From: a virus
IMG/VR virus record: IMGVR_UViG_3300020053_000022
Location: 1 to 41,504 of that record
Length of the DNA: 41,504 nucleotides
Direction: 5' to 3' (one strand)
This document shows, piece after piece, positions 22,136 through 31,324 of the stretch. A program made the position numbers and the translations under genes. The notes under the pieces are model-generated. The model searched no databases, was not told the DNA's origin, and saw only the letters and a list, made by a program, of their open reading frames with translations. How positions within the stretch are numbered: position 1 is the stretch's first letter; each line of letters begins with the position of its first letter.

Positions 22136-23100
22136 TATACTGCCGCCAATATTGATTCAGGAAATGCTTTGTCTAACTGTTCGTTTGTAGCATATACTCT
22201 TGTTAGCACTCCATTGTACTGTACATCTCTAAATGGTTTTTTCTTGTCAATGTTCCAATTGACAATAGTACCATTTGATTGAATTGTTCTTGTTTGTGCC
22301 GGAGCGTCTGACTTCATCTTTTCTTTAATTTCACCTGCTTGTCCACTAGGTGTAAACTTTGTGTTCTGTAGTGCTTTTGTAATTCCTTTACAGTTACCTG
22401 TTTTAACAACAGCAACCATTGCACTTAATTCACCTTGACAAGAACCAATCTTTTCACTTACTACTGCACAGGCATTGTTAATCTCTTCTCCAATGTCTGG
22501 TGCTTCATCACCAAGTAACTCGTTCATTTCATTAACTGTTTCAGACACACCATTTATATAATTGTCTAAGGCAAGTTCTAATTCTTGTATTGCGATTGTA
22601 TAAGGTTGTGGATCTTCTGTGTCATCTGATTCTTCTATTGCTTCTAGTCTAGCAATAAGAGCTTCAACTTCTTCTGTTTTACTTGTTGCATCAGTAAGAG
22701 CAACTTGCATTTCAGATACCTTTTCAACTGCTTCACCTGAAGCATCCATAGTTTCAGTTAATAACGCATTAATTTTAGTTTCTGTTTCAGCGGCTGATTC
22801 AGCAACTTCGATAGAAGGTGCTAATGATCCAATACTACCCATAACTGCACAGGCATCTGTTGCAGTTGCCATTGTAGCATCACAGGCTGTTTCAAGTTTT
22901 ACTACTTTAACTTCAACAGTATCATCAACGTACTTAGGTGTACCACCTGAAAACTTTTTATCAAGGGCTTCTTGTGGCCCATGTATTCTTGTTTGTTTTC
23001 CTAAGTATGTAGTAATAATAAATGGCGTACCTTCTTTGTCTACGTTGAAATTAACAACGCTTCCATTTGATTGAATACGTCTATAGATTAAATTTGACAT
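22135..23100 (-). CDS. Probable baseplate protein with terminal repeats (1)
   Basis: 321 aa. Residues 8-50 (RIQSNGSVVNFNVDKEG...LDKKF) and 272-313 (TIQSNGTIVNWNIDKKK...LDKAF) are copies of the same repeat as in the 214-aa protein. The 220-residue centre is acidic, mostly helical, with six or more Cys residues (ETACDAT, DACAVM, NACAVV, GSCQGE, GNCKGI). Role unknown; genomic position suggests the tail tip or baseplate. A late promoter and AAAGGAG ribosome binding site precede the ATG. Confidence 0.6.
   Translation of the reverse strand: MSNLIYRRIQSNGSVVNFNVDKEGTPFIITTYLGKQTRIHGPQEALDKKFSGGTPKYVDDTVEVKVVKLETACDATMATATDACAVMGSIGSLAPSIEVAESAAETETKINALLTETMDASGEAVEKVSEMQVALTDATSKTEEVEALIARLEAIEESDDTEDPQPYTIAIQELELALDNYINGVSETVNEMNELLGDEAPDIGEEINNACAVVSEKIGSCQGELSAMVAVVKTGNCKGITKALQNTKFTPSGQAGEIKEKMKSDAPAQTRTIQSNGTIVNWNIDKKKPFRDVQYNGVLTRVYATNEQLDKAFPESILAAV
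22162..22287 (-). repeat. SNG-VNFNV repeat, copy 2
   Basis: Codes for residues 272-313 of the 321-aa protein; starts TIQSNGTIVNWNIDKKK. Confidence 0.7.
22951..23079 (-). repeat. SNG-VNFNV repeat, copy 1
   Basis: Codes for residues 8-50 of the 321-aa protein; starts RIQSNGSVVNFNVDKEG. Confidence 0.7.
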
Positions 23101-23121
23101 CCAAATACTCCTTTTACAAAG

Positions 23122-23129
23122 TATTTATC
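23122..23129 (-). promoter_or_regulatory. T4-type late promoter (GATAAATA)
   Basis: 21 bp upstream of the ATG at 23100, with AAAGGAG between. Heads the spike gene cluster. Confidence 0.75.
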
Positions 23130-23132
23130 TGC

Positions 23133-23453
23133 TTAAATTTTGAAACTGTCTGCTAGTCCTGCTGGTGCTTTGATAATTGGTGATGTTTGCTTTTCGTATG
23201 CTTCTGCAAACTGCTTTGCAGTAGGTACACACAAAGAAATAGCAGTATGCTTAACAGTATAACTTCTATTTACTTCTGCTGTAAATAAGAACTGTTGTAA
23301 TCCAATACCCTTTTCAGTAGCAATTAGTGTTAACGGATAATGTAATTGAATTTGTTTGTCATCTTCCTTTTCAAACTTACCTACAAGCTCTTCGCCTGAC
23401 ATAAGTTTAATAGTGACAATGTCGCCTTTTTTGTAAGGTGCTTCGATTAACAT
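23133..23453 (-). CDS. LSm/Hfq-like fold protein
   Basis: 106 aa. KKGDIVTIKLMSGEELVGKF and KQIQLHYPLTLI match the Sm1 motif of LSm-type small barrels (G-x-x-V-x-x-x-L-x-x-G-x-x-x-x-G). Small Sm-like proteins of this kind occur in marine T4-like phages. RNA binding is possible but untested. It is the last gene of the nrdA-nrdB-grx block, three bases after grx. Confidence 0.6.
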   Translation of the reverse strand: MLIEAPYKKGDIVTIKLMSGEELVGKFEKEDDKQIQLHYPLTLIATEKGIGLQQFLFTAEVNRSYTVKHTAISLCVPTAKQFAEAYEKQTSPIIKAPAGLADSFKI

Positions 23454-23456
23454 ATA

Positions 23457-23723
23457 TTATTCTCCGATTGATTTTAAATGAGCTTCTAACTTATCGTATC
23501 CGCCCATATACTTACCTTTAAAAATAATCTGTGGAGCAGTTCGTGGTGGTGGAAGTTTGTTTACTGTAAATTCTTCCATTAGTTGTTCAACACTAATGTC
23601 AGTACCTATAAGCATTTCTACAAAAGGAATATTTTTCATCTTCAACAAGTTTTTTGCTTTTACACAATAAGAACAATTTGGTTTTGAATATACTACTGTA
23701 GTGTTGTTGTCTGCTTTTTCCAT
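23457..23723 (-). CDS. Glutaredoxin
   Basis: 88 aa. Active site CSYC in YSKPNCSYCVKAKNLL, and the glutathione-binding TAPQIIF (cis-Pro) and GGYDKLEAH motifs. It would reduce the C-terminal CEAC disulfide of the NrdA subunit encoded upstream. Its ATG overlaps the nrdB stop by one base (TAATG), so the stoichiometry is coupled. The insertion LPPPRTAP before the cis-Pro is slightly longer than usual. Confidence 0.92.
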   Translation of the reverse strand: MEKADNNTTVVYSKPNCSYCVKAKNLLKMKNIPFVEMLIGTDISVEQLMEEFTVNKLPPPRTAPQIIFKGKYMGGYDKLEAHLKSIGE

Positions 23724-24826
23724 TATAATTTAAATCCTTTAAGACTATCTGATGTTACGTCTTGTTTAATACCACCAATAATATAACTTTCAACTTCAGT
23801 TTCTTGTGGTGCAACTTGTAAGCCCGATGAGCTTAACCAATGTTGTGTCCACGGTAGTGGGTTTTGGGTTGTTGATGCATCAAAGATTGTTGAATATCCT
23901 AATGCTTTTAATCTTCGGTTAGCAATGTATTCTACATAGTCACCAAGAAGTCTTTCGTTAAGACCAATAATTGATCCGTCTTTCATTAAATGTTTAGCCC
24001 ATGCTTTTTCTTCTAGAACACATGCTTTCCACATTTCATAAACTTCTGCTTCACACTCTTTTGCAATCTTAGCCATCTCTGGATCGTCATCACCACGCAT
24101 CCAATTTTTAATAACGTGTGAACTTAGTGCAAGGTGTTGACTTTCGTCACGAGCAATAAGACTAATAATCTTTGCACTACCTTCCATTTTCTTTAACTCG
24201 CCAAATGCAAATGTACATGCAAAGCTAACATAAAAACGTAAGCCTTCTAAGATGTTTACGTTCATCATAGCAAGGAACATTTTTTTCTTAACGTCACGCA
24301 TGGTTCCTTCTTTGCGATGAATGAATGCGTCTGCCGCACCTGTAAACGCATCATAGTTTTTAGTTACACTAATTGCACGTTTGATAATTTCATCGTCATT
24401 TAAAATATGATCTAACACTTCACTTGGGTTAGGATATACATTCTTCATAATATGTGTATAACTACGTGAGTGAATAGTTTCAAAGAAGTCCCAAGTAACA
24501 ATACAACCTTCTAGTTCTGGTAAAGATACATGAGGCAAGAAAGCAAGACATGGTCCACGCCCTTGTACACTATCTAGTAGTGTTTGATATTTTAGGTTAC
24601 TTGTAAAAATATGTTTTTCTTCTGGTCGAAAGTTTTGGAAGTCAGCACGATCTTTTTGTAGACTTACTTCCTCAGGTCGCCAAAAGTAACCAAGCATTGT
24701 TTGGTTAAGTTTATCAAAGACAGGAAACCTAAAGGTATCATATCTTTGTGTGTTTTGATCTTCTCCGAAGAACATATGTTGTTTTGTGAAGTCTACTTGT
24801 TCACGATTAAATACTGTCTTTGCCAT
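23723..24826 (-). CDS. nrdB: Ribonucleotide reductase class Ia, beta subunit
   Basis: 367 aa from the ATG at 24826 (GAGAGACA upstream). Di-iron ligands appear in order: TWDFFETIHSRSYTHI (Glu, His and the radical-Tyr region), then EGLRFYVSFACTFAFGEL (Glu) and ARDESQHLALSSHV (Glu, His). Assembles with NrdA to make deoxynucleotides. It has its own combined sigma70/late promoter between nrdA and nrdB (24850-24885), although it also follows nrdA in the same direction. Confidence 0.95.
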   Translation of the reverse strand: MAKTVFNREQVDFTKQHMFFGEDQNTQRYDTFRFPVFDKLNQTMLGYFWRPEEVSLQKDRADFQNFRPEEKHIFTSNLKYQTLLDSVQGRGPCLAFLPHVSLPELEGCIVTWDFFETIHSRSYTHIMKNVYPNPSEVLDHILNDDEIIKRAISVTKNYDAFTGAADAFIHRKEGTMRDVKKKMFLAMMNVNILEGLRFYVSFACTFAFGELKKMEGSAKIISLIARDESQHLALSSHVIKNWMRGDDDPEMAKIAKECEAEVYEMWKACVLEEKAWAKHLMKDGSIIGLNERLLGDYVEYIANRRLKALGYSTIFDASTTQNPLPWTQHWLSSSGLQVAPQETEVESYIIGGIKQDVTSDSLKGFKL

Positions 24827-24849
24827 TGTCTCTCTGTTTCCTAAAAGTG

Positions 24850-24885
24850 TATTTATACTATACACTAACTCCTTAATGTTGTCAA
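24850..24885 (-). promoter_or_regulatory. Overlapping sigma70 and late promoters for nrdB
   Basis: Minus-strand -35 TTGACA (24880-24885), 17-bp spacer, -10 TATAGT (24857-24862), sharing a base with the exact late octamer TATAAATA (24850-24857). The same stacking is seen at the tmRNA. Confidence 0.8.
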
Positions 24886-24886
24886 C

Positions 24887-27223
24887 CTAAATATTACAGG
24901 CTTCGCACTCTTCTCCTTCAAGCTCTTCCTGAGGAAGACCAACTTGCGGTTCAAAACCGTTAATAGGTGATTCTAATTTAACTTCATTATCTTCAGCATC
25001 ACTTGGATCAGACTTAAAGTCATATGTGTTTTGATAGTAACTAGTTTTCCAACCTAACTTATAAGTTGTCAACATGTCGTTTATCATTTGACTCATAGGT
25101 ACTTCGTTGTTTTCAAAGTGTGTAGGATTGTAACTCCAATTGCCACTAATAGCTTGATCAAAGAACTTCTGCATAACTGCTACAATATTAATATAGCCTG
25201 TGTTACTAGGCATATCCCAAAGCAATGTATAATGATTCTTTAGTGTAGTATATTGTGGAACAATTTGCTTAAGAGGCCCTTTCTTTGACTTCTTAACGGA
25301 CAAGTATCCTCTAGGTGGTTCAATTCCGTTTGTTGCGTTTGACACAATGGAACTGCTCTCTGATGGCATTTGTGCGGACAATGTTGAGTGCCTAAGGCCG
25401 TGTTCCTTGATCTGTACTCGTAAAGCCTCCCAATCATATTTTAATTTAATGTTACATACTTCATCAAGCTCTTTTTTGTAAGTGTCGATTGGTAAGATAC
25501 CATCAGCATACTTAGTTCTATCAAAGTAGTCGCATTTACCTTTCTCTTTAGCAAGTTTATTAGATGCTGTTAACAAGTAGTATTGAAATGCTTCTGACAG
25601 TTCATGTACTTTTGTTAATGCCTTCTTGTCACTGTATTTAACTTGATTCTTTGCAAGATAATGTGCTAGGCCAATGTAACCTATTCCTAAACTACGTCTT
25701 GCTTTGGTTGACTTTTCTGCGGCTAAGATTGGATACTTCTGATAGTCAATGATTTCGTCTAATGCTCTTACTGCTAGTTCGCATAGATCTTCTAAATCAT
25801 CTAAGCTACGCAATGTTCCTACATTGATAGCACTAAGAATACACAATGCAATTTCACCGTCTGGATCATCAATGTGTTGTAATGGCTTAGTTGGTAATGT
25901 AATCTCTTGACACAAGTTACTCATGTAAACTGTATCTTTGAATGAGCTATGTGTATTACAGTGATCAACATTCATAATGTAGATACGTCCTGTCTCTGCA
26001 CGTTCCTTAATTAATGCACTAAACAAGTCCATTGCCGAAATAGTTTTAGTACGCAATGATTTATCATTTTCATATTTTGTATATAATTTTGTAAACTCTT
26101 CTTGGTCTGCAAAAAATGCCTCATACAAATCTGGAACCTCATGTGGCGAGAACAAAGTAATATCTCCGCCGGATAACAAACGTTCGTACATCAATTTGTT
26201 AATCTGAATTGAATAGTCTAACTTACGTACTCTATTATCTTCTGTACCTTTGTTGTTCTTTAGTACAAGGATGTCTTCAATCTCGTAGTGCCAAATAGGA
26301 AAGTGTGTAGTAGCTGATCCACCACGTACACCATTTTGTGTACAACAACGTACTGTTGCTTCAAACTTCTTTAGGAATGGGACAACACCTGTGTGTGCTA
26401 CTTCTCCACCTCTAATTTTAGAATTAACTGCACGTACTCTTCCAGCATTGATTCCTATGCCTGCTCTTTGTGCAGTATAACGTCCAATAGCCATATCAGA
26501 ACTAAAAATGGAATTAAGGGTATCATCGCTATCAACAAGTACACAACTAGCAAATTGTCTAAGAGGTGTGCGGACGCCGGCCATAACGGGCGTCGGGATA
26601 TTGATTTTAAAAAGGGAGGTCGCATCGTAATATCTCCTTACATATTGCATACGTAAATGAATTGGATATTCAGCAAATAATGTTGCCGCAATCATCATAT
26701 ACATCATCTGTGGTGATTCGTAAATGTCGCCGCTACTTCTATCTTGTACAAGGTACTTGTCAACTACTTGACGAAGCCCTGCATATGTAAAGTTCTCATC
26801 ACGTTTATGCTTAATATATTTGTTTAAAGTTGAAAGTTCTTCTTCAGTGTATTTTTCTAATATATTACTATCATATACACCACGGTCAATGTTACGTTTG
26901 ATTACATCGATTAAAGGAATAGGATTATACTGACCAAATGACTCTTTATAAATTGGGTATAATAATAAACGTGCCGCAACAAACTGGTAATTAGGATTTT
27001 CTAATGTAATTAAATCGTTTGCACTTTTAACTAAAATTTCTTGAATTTCTTCTGTACTCATGTTATCGTAGAACTGAATGTTAGCGTTCATTTCAATTTG
27101 TGAACTACTAACACCTGATAAACCTTCACATGCTTCTTCAACTACAAAATGAATTTTATTGATATCTAGTGGAACACTTGACCCATCTCTTTTCTGGATT
27201 TGGATTCCCAAGCCATTTGTCAT
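24887..27223 (-). CDS. nrdA: Ribonucleotide reductase class Ia, alpha subunit
   Basis: 778 aa, full length. N-terminal ATP cone (QIQKRDGSSVPLDINKIHFV), FASCVLVD with the first redox Cys, SNLCQEITLPT (Asn-Cys-Glu active site), EIALCILSAINVG (second Cys), KTSYYQNTYD (radical-transfer Tyr pair) and the C-terminal GEECEACNI with the CxxC that receives electrons from glutaredoxin. No intein or intron breaks it. AGGAGAGATTAA precedes the ATG. Confidence 0.96.
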   Translation of the reverse strand: MTNGLGIQIQKRDGSSVPLDINKIHFVVEEACEGLSGVSSSQIEMNANIQFYDNMSTEEIQEILVKSANDLITLENPNYQFVAARLLLYPIYKESFGQYNPIPLIDVIKRNIDRGVYDSNILEKYTEEELSTLNKYIKHKRDENFTYAGLRQVVDKYLVQDRSSGDIYESPQMMYMMIAATLFAEYPIHLRMQYVRRYYDATSLFKINIPTPVMAGVRTPLRQFASCVLVDSDDTLNSIFSSDMAIGRYTAQRAGIGINAGRVRAVNSKIRGGEVAHTGVVPFLKKFEATVRCCTQNGVRGGSATTHFPIWHYEIEDILVLKNNKGTEDNRVRKLDYSIQINKLMYERLLSGGDITLFSPHEVPDLYEAFFADQEEFTKLYTKYENDKSLRTKTISAMDLFSALIKERAETGRIYIMNVDHCNTHSSFKDTVYMSNLCQEITLPTKPLQHIDDPDGEIALCILSAINVGTLRSLDDLEDLCELAVRALDEIIDYQKYPILAAEKSTKARRSLGIGYIGLAHYLAKNQVKYSDKKALTKVHELSEAFQYYLLTASNKLAKEKGKCDYFDRTKYADGILPIDTYKKELDEVCNIKLKYDWEALRVQIKEHGLRHSTLSAQMPSESSSIVSNATNGIEPPRGYLSVKKSKKGPLKQIVPQYTTLKNHYTLLWDMPSNTGYINIVAVMQKFFDQAISGNWSYNPTHFENNEVPMSQMINDMLTTYKLGWKTSYYQNTYDFKSDPSDAEDNEVKLESPINGFEPQVGLPQEELEGEECEACNI

Positions 27224-27259
27224 TTAATCTCTCCTAATCTTTAATCTAATATTGTTAAG

Positions 27260-27267
27260 TATTTATT
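27260..27267 (-). promoter_or_regulatory. Late promoter-like octamer (AATAAATA) for nrdA
   Basis: 36 bp before the nrdA ATG, overlapping the stop of the upstream gene. Confidence 0.5.
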
Positions 27268-27688
27268 GTACCTGAGGCATTCGATATATGCGTTGTGAAA
27301 CAAATTCTGTTGGTAAATCTACTCTTTGGCAAACCTCGTCAAATTCATAACACAAAACATGGTTATCTACGAATACCGGATAAAAAAATACCTCACTTGT
27401 TTTGTCTGTACTGATATGTATCTCAAATTTACTCCGAGCAAACCTATCAGTTAATTGTAAAGTATAACACACGCCTAAGCTATGTGTCAAGTCACAAATT
27501 TTATTTTGGAGTAATAACTCCCAAGGAGTAGGCCATGTTTTACGATCCCAAGGATCAATGGCTAATTTACACCTGTCAATGTTGTTGTAATATCTTATTA
27601 CATCTTGAAACGGAGTATTACTAGTTTCAAGTTTTTTTCTAAATTTTGTCCAATGCGAAAGGCGACTTTCGAAACTTAATTCTTGCAT
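27263..27688 (-). CDS. Conserved phage hypothetical protein
   Basis: 141 aa. Signature AIDPWDRKTWPTPWELL followed by LGVCYTLQLT and IHISTDK, which I recall from marine T4-like phages. No function known. It contains a sigma70-type promoter in its coding sequence (27461-27490) pointing toward nrdA. Confidence 0.7.
   Translation of the reverse strand: MQELSFESRLSHWTKFRKKLETSNTPFQDVIRYYNNIDRCKLAIDPWDRKTWPTPWELLLQNKICDLTHSLGVCYTLQLTDRFARSKFEIHISTDKTSEVFFYPVFVDNHVLCYEFDEVCQRVDLPTEFVSQRIYRMPQVQ
27461..27490 (-). promoter_or_regulatory. Internal sigma70-type promoter upstream of nrdA
   Basis: Minus-strand -35 TTGACA (27485-27490), 18-bp spacer, -10 TATACT (27461-27466). The spacer carries ACACA...TGTGT, an inverted repeat. 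Confidence 0.65.
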
Positions 27689-27690
27689 TC

Positions 27691-29319
27691 CTATGTTTTA
27701 TATGTAACGTTAAACGAAATAGATCCTGTGTCACTTGTAGTCGTGTTCTTCATTTGCACAACTATAGTCTCGTTTGTTGCATCTCCGTCTTCATCAGCTA
27801 GTGCTGTTTGGAATTCGAGATTAGGTCTGTATGAATCAGTTCCTAAAAATGTAAAGTCGTCTGTTGTTTGTGTAGTACCATCTGCTAAATTAACAAAAAT
27901 GTTTAGTACACCTTCTCTAATTGCATTAACAGCTGATGATTTATAAACGTATGCAATCTGTACGTTCTTACTAACTTCACCACTACACTTTAATACTCTA
28001 ACAAAAGTATTTTGCTGTTGGATTGGAATTCTATAAGAGAAGTCATTTTTAAATATACCAGGACCTTCAACTTCAGGAACATATTTGTAACCTGAAATTA
28101 ATGTTTGGTTATAAGATAAGTCAGCTGTTCTATCAAAGAAGTCTCCGGAACTACTATTAGTTAATGCAGTACCGTCTGTAAATTTAATAATTGCAAATGA
28201 AGCATTTGCATTTGCTCCGCCGTTGTTACCAACACTAAAATATGTGTTACTAGAACTTCTATTGTAATTCCCTTTGTTAACAAACATACCGTACTCGTCA
28301 ATGTTTTCAAAAGTACTTTTAGTTATTGTATTTCTTTGTGGGCCTGTTAGTTGTCCTTGTGACCCAATGTTTGTTCCTTGGCCTAGTACAACTCCTCTTT
28401 TTAATGTTCTTAATTTCATATTTTCAAACATGTTATCTTTGATATCAAAGTCACTAAAGACTCCGTATGTAAATCCATAAACTTCGCAGTTTGAAAAGTA
28501 ATTATCATTTGAACTTACTGCTGTTGATAAACTAGTTAATGAAATACCAACTTCAGCCGATGTTGCAACGTTACCTGAAACCCATGTGCCTGTAATTTTA
28601 ATATCATCAAAAGAACTGTTTCGGCAACTTTGTAAACTTAATCCTATATTAACACCTTGCTGTGTTAATGTGAAGCCTGACATTTTAATATCTTGTGCTT
28701 GGTTAATAAATGAACTAGTAGCATCACTGGCATACACACCTGGAGTACTTGTACTATTAACTGTTTCAATTACAGGGTACGCACCTGATTGTGTAATAAT
28801 TGTTCGATCACTGCCTTCACCAATTAGTGTTGCATGTGGAGGAACCTTTAAACTGTTTGTTAACAAGTAATTACCTGCTGGAAAAAATAATCCTATTCTA
28901 CTTGCTACACTTCCTTTAGAAGCATTGTTTAAATATAATTGGTCAATAGCTCTTTGTAATACTGCTGTTTGGTCTGACCCATCACCTAATGCACCAAACG
29001 AAAGAACGTTTACAGTTTCGTCAAGTCTTTGCTGAAGTGTTCTAGTAACTGGAGTTGTAGCAGTAGCACCTGTTTGGATAGTATCATCTGTTGCTTTGTA
29101 TTCGTAAGTATCTGCGAATGTAAACAGGTTATCATGTTGAGTAATAATCTTTGTATTTCCAACTGCTGGTGCACCTTCACTAACTGAACCATTACCAATG
29201 TAAAGTTCACGTGCATCTACAGCCCAACCAAACTCGCCGCCTGCTAGTTGTGGTATTCCAGTACCTGCATTTTTTTGTCCGCGTCTAACTTGTATACGGG
29301 AAATTTGTACAATCGCCAC
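27691..29319 (-). CDS. Tail spike/fiber with right-handed beta-helix
   Basis: 542 aa, GTG start (AGGAG upstream, late promoter at 29345-29352). The first ~45 residues (RIQVRRGQKNAGTGIPQL, AGGEFGWAVDARELYIGNGS) match the N-terminal particle-binding domain found on many phage fibers. Residues ~105-190 start a pectate-lyase-like beta-helix (NVLSFGALGDGSDQTAVLQ, FFPAGNYLL, ATLIGEGSD), continuing as Asn/Ser-rich coils to about residue 400, then a C-terminal beta domain. It probably binds, and may cut, a host surface polysaccharide. Confidence 0.85.
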   Translation of the reverse strand: MAIVQISRIQVRRGQKNAGTGIPQLAGGEFGWAVDARELYIGNGSVSEGAPAVGNTKIITQHDNLFTFADTYEYKATDDTIQTGATATTPVTRTLQQRLDETVNVLSFGALGDGSDQTAVLQRAIDQLYLNNASKGSVASRIGLFFPAGNYLLTNSLKVPPHATLIGEGSDRTIITQSGAYPVIETVNSTSTPGVYASDATSSFINQAQDIKMSGFTLTQQGVNIGLSLQSCRNSSFDDIKITGTWVSGNVATSAEVGISLTSLSTAVSSNDNYFSNCEVYGFTYGVFSDFDIKDNMFENMKLRTLKRGVVLGQGTNIGSQGQLTGPQRNTITKSTFENIDEYGMFVNKGNYNRSSSNTYFSVGNNGGANANASFAIIKFTDGTALTNSSSGDFFDRTADLSYNQTLISGYKYVPEVEGPGIFKNDFSYRIPIQQQNTFVRVLKCSGEVSKNVQIAYVYKSSAVNAIREGVLNIFVNLADGTTQTTDDFTFLGTDSYRPNLEFQTALADEDGDATNETIVVQMKNTTTSDTGSISFNVTYKT

Positions 29320-29344
29320 TATATTTCTCCTAATTTACTACAAG

Positions 29345-29352
29345 TATTTATC
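29345..29352 (-). promoter_or_regulatory. T4-type late promoter (GATAAATA)
   Basis: 25 bp upstream of the tail-spike GTG with AGGAG in between; it overlaps the stop of the nuclease gene. Confidence 0.75.
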
Positions 29353-30031
29353 ACTTCATAGTGTCATAGTACTGGTATACTCGGTCCCACCACTTAGATT
29401 CCCACGCTTTAAATTCGTCTGGCCATAGATCAAACTGCTGATACGTTAAGTCGCGACAGCATACAAATACATGCCCTTCTTTAATGTCTGTGCCATATAT
29501 TTCGTTATGTGCTAAGGCATATGCTGTTAACTGCAAATAGTAATCTTCAATCCATTCTTTCTTCTTAGGCTTGTTAGATTGTTTAAAGTCCATAATCGCA
29601 GGTTGACCTTTGTATGTTCCTACAAGATCAGTTGTTCCTGCATAGATTTGAGGGTGATAAAGCATTACTTCTGTACCCCATATAGCATCTACATCAACCA
29701 TAGCATTATCGCGAATTTGTTCACCCATCTTGTTTGCTTGTTGACTGTAAGGATTACTACCCGGCTTTGGCCATTCACCATCTAGTATATAATCCTCTAA
29801 AAACTTGTGCATACGTGTTCCAACACCAGCGGCTTCTGTTACAATCTCTTGTGCTTTCTGTTCTCCAACACGCTTACGCCATGCGTTTAAATGCGTCATA
29901 TCCTTCGTTTTACTAAGGATTGTTGTAACACTTGCTACATGGTTACCATCTGGACAAGCATATAATCTTTTGCCATCTACGCTTTCACGTTTTAGTTCTT
30001 TATAATCATACTGTTGTGTTATTAAACTCAT
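29351..30031 (-). CDS. PD-(D/E)XK (RecB/Cas4-like) nuclease
   Basis: 226 aa. GVGTRMHKFLEDYI is the usual early helix; IYAGTTDLVGTYKGQPAIMDF followed by KQSNK gives the D...D-x-K catalytic core, and YYLQLTAYALAH is the QxxxY motif of RecB-type nucleases. Likely a DNA exonuclease for recombination or host-DNA breakdown. Its stop overlaps the late promoter of the tail-spike gene and its ATG overlaps the upstream oxygenase-like gene by 4 bp. Confidence 0.85.
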   Translation of the reverse strand: MSLITQQYDYKELKRESVDGKRLYACPDGNHVASVTTILSKTKDMTHLNAWRKRVGEQKAQEIVTEAAGVGTRMHKFLEDYILDGEWPKPGSNPYSQQANKMGEQIRDNAMVDVDAIWGTEVMLYHPQIYAGTTDLVGTYKGQPAIMDFKQSNKPKKKEWIEDYYLQLTAYALAHNEIYGTDIKEGHVFVCCRDLTYQQFDLWPDEFKAWESKWWDRVYQYYDTMK

Positions 30032-30570
30032 TTAATTTCTTCCTCTGGCTCTAGCCATTCTGTTACAAAATTGATAACCAACGCACTCCTTGTCTTGTGA
30101 TAAGGATATGTTCCATGATTAACGTTGCCTGTCATTAGTACTGTTTTACCTGGTGTAGGCACTACTTCATTAATACTAAGGGTAAGATCTCTTTCTACAA
30201 TAATTGTATATAACGAACCTGAATTATCGTTTGGTAGATCTAATTCTAAATCTTGTGCATACATTACTAAACTAATTAGATTAGGTTTGCCTGTATGATT
30301 GTGTACACTTTGGTATTCGTGTGGTTTGTAGTTGTGTAACCAGCTTTCGTCTACTGTTACGTTCTTTACAGGAATACTATGTTCAATCATTTTATCTTTG
30401 ACCCAAGTTTCCATTACTTTAAAACATTTAGGATCAATAGTGCTTTGTATTCGTCTAGGGTAATCTTTAACTTCGATAACATGTTTATTTGCATGTTGGT
30501 GTAAAGACTTCCAGTCGTCATAGTTTGTTTCAACTACAACTTGATTGTACCCTGTGTAGACTTTATCCAT
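30028..30570 (-). CDS. 2OG oxygenase-like protein, tandem copy C
   Basis: 180 aa from the ATG at 30570 (AGGAG upstream). WLHNYKPHEYQSVHNHTGK, then GSLYTIIVE, GKTVLMTGNVNHGTYPYH and LVINFVTEW: a jelly-roll with His residues where TIGR02466-like oxygenases place them, but HxH rather than HxD. It is paralogous to the next gene upstream (YQAIHNHG, GRVWHGVYP), which it overlaps by 8 bp. It may be an active dioxygenase or a degenerate one. Confidence 0.65.
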   Translation of the reverse strand: MDKVYTGYNQVVVETNYDDWKSLHQHANKHVIEVKDYPRRIQSTIDPKCFKVMETWVKDKMIEHSIPVKNVTVDESWLHNYKPHEYQSVHNHTGKPNLISLVMYAQDLELDLPNDNSGSLYTIIVERDLTLSINEVVPTPGKTVLMTGNVNHGTYPYHKTRSALVINFVTEWLEPEEEIK

Positions 30571-31324
30571 TAGGATCAAACTCCTCGTCTGGTGCAAAGT
30601 ATTCAAAGTCAAAGTCAACTACCCAAGTACGTCTTGGTGCTTTACAAGGATATACTCCGTGCCAAACTCTGCCGTCCATAATAACTGTTCTACCCGGATA
30701 TGGTGCAAATTGATTGTACTCTTGTGTTCCATCTGGGTTCGGCATCAGTGTATACAACATACCATTATCTGGTGACATTGTATTGTGTTCGCTGAGATTC
30801 TCAGGTGTTTCGTCCATAGCCATTACCATACTAATACATGCACTACCGTGATTGTGTATTGCTTGATATCCGCCATCATCGTAATCAACACACCAAGTCT
30901 TACTTACTTTAATAGTCTTAACAGGAATGCCGTTGCGCCTAACAACAGTCATTACCCAATCCATAAGTTTCTCCCAATCGATGTTGTCAAACTTTTCTTT
31001 GTCTATTGGAGGGAAGTTTGATTTTACAGTTGGTTCAAATCTTGTTTCTTTAAGAAGTTTACTACTTGGAAATCCTTGTTGCTCAGGTGTGTCAGGATTC
31101 ATCTTGTCTGACCTTACAACCTTGCCACCCCATGCAGGCAAGTTAGGTGGAGTAATATCATATTGATAACCATTGAATGTTGTTTTAACATTGCTTTGGT
31201 CTTCACCTTTAAATTTATCATTCTCAAACAATTCTAAAAACTGTTCATGGAATGGACATTTGATATCAACTATCCATTGATTACTAGCACTCATACATGT
31301 GCCTAAGTCTATTCGATTGGTCAT
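30563..31324 (-). CDS. 2OG oxygenase-like protein, tandem copy B
   Basis: 253 aa. The C-terminal 120 residues match copy C: WCVDYDDGGYQAIHNHGSAC, NGMLYTLMPN, GRTVIMDGRVWHGVYPC and TWVVDFDFEYF. The N-terminal ~110 residues are different and include PPNLPAWGGKVVRSDKMNP, which may be a binding extension. Probable iron ligands are the HNH pair and the WHG His. ATGA overlap with copy A. Confidence 0.65.
   Translation of the reverse strand: MTNRIDLGTCMSASNQWIVDIKCPFHEQFLELFENDKFKGEDQSNVKTTFNGYQYDITPPNLPAWGGKVVRSDKMNPDTPEQQGFPSSKLLKETRFEPTVKSNFPPIDKEKFDNIDWEKLMDWVMTVVRRNGIPVKTIKVSKTWCVDYDDGGYQAIHNHGSACISMVMAMDETPENLSEHNTMSPDNGMLYTLMPNPDGTQEYNQFAPYPGRTVIMDGRVWHGVYPCKAPRRTWVVDFDFEYFAPDEEFDPNG

Noticed and set aside
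22619-23074. 151-aa open frame on the plus strand
   Set aside because: Antisense to the repeat-capped 321-aa protein, which has a promoter, ribosome binding site and internal repeats.
24887-27223. Searched nrdA for an intein or intron, common in phage RNR genes
   Set aside because: The protein is continuous from ATP cone to CEAC tail with all active-site motifs in order.
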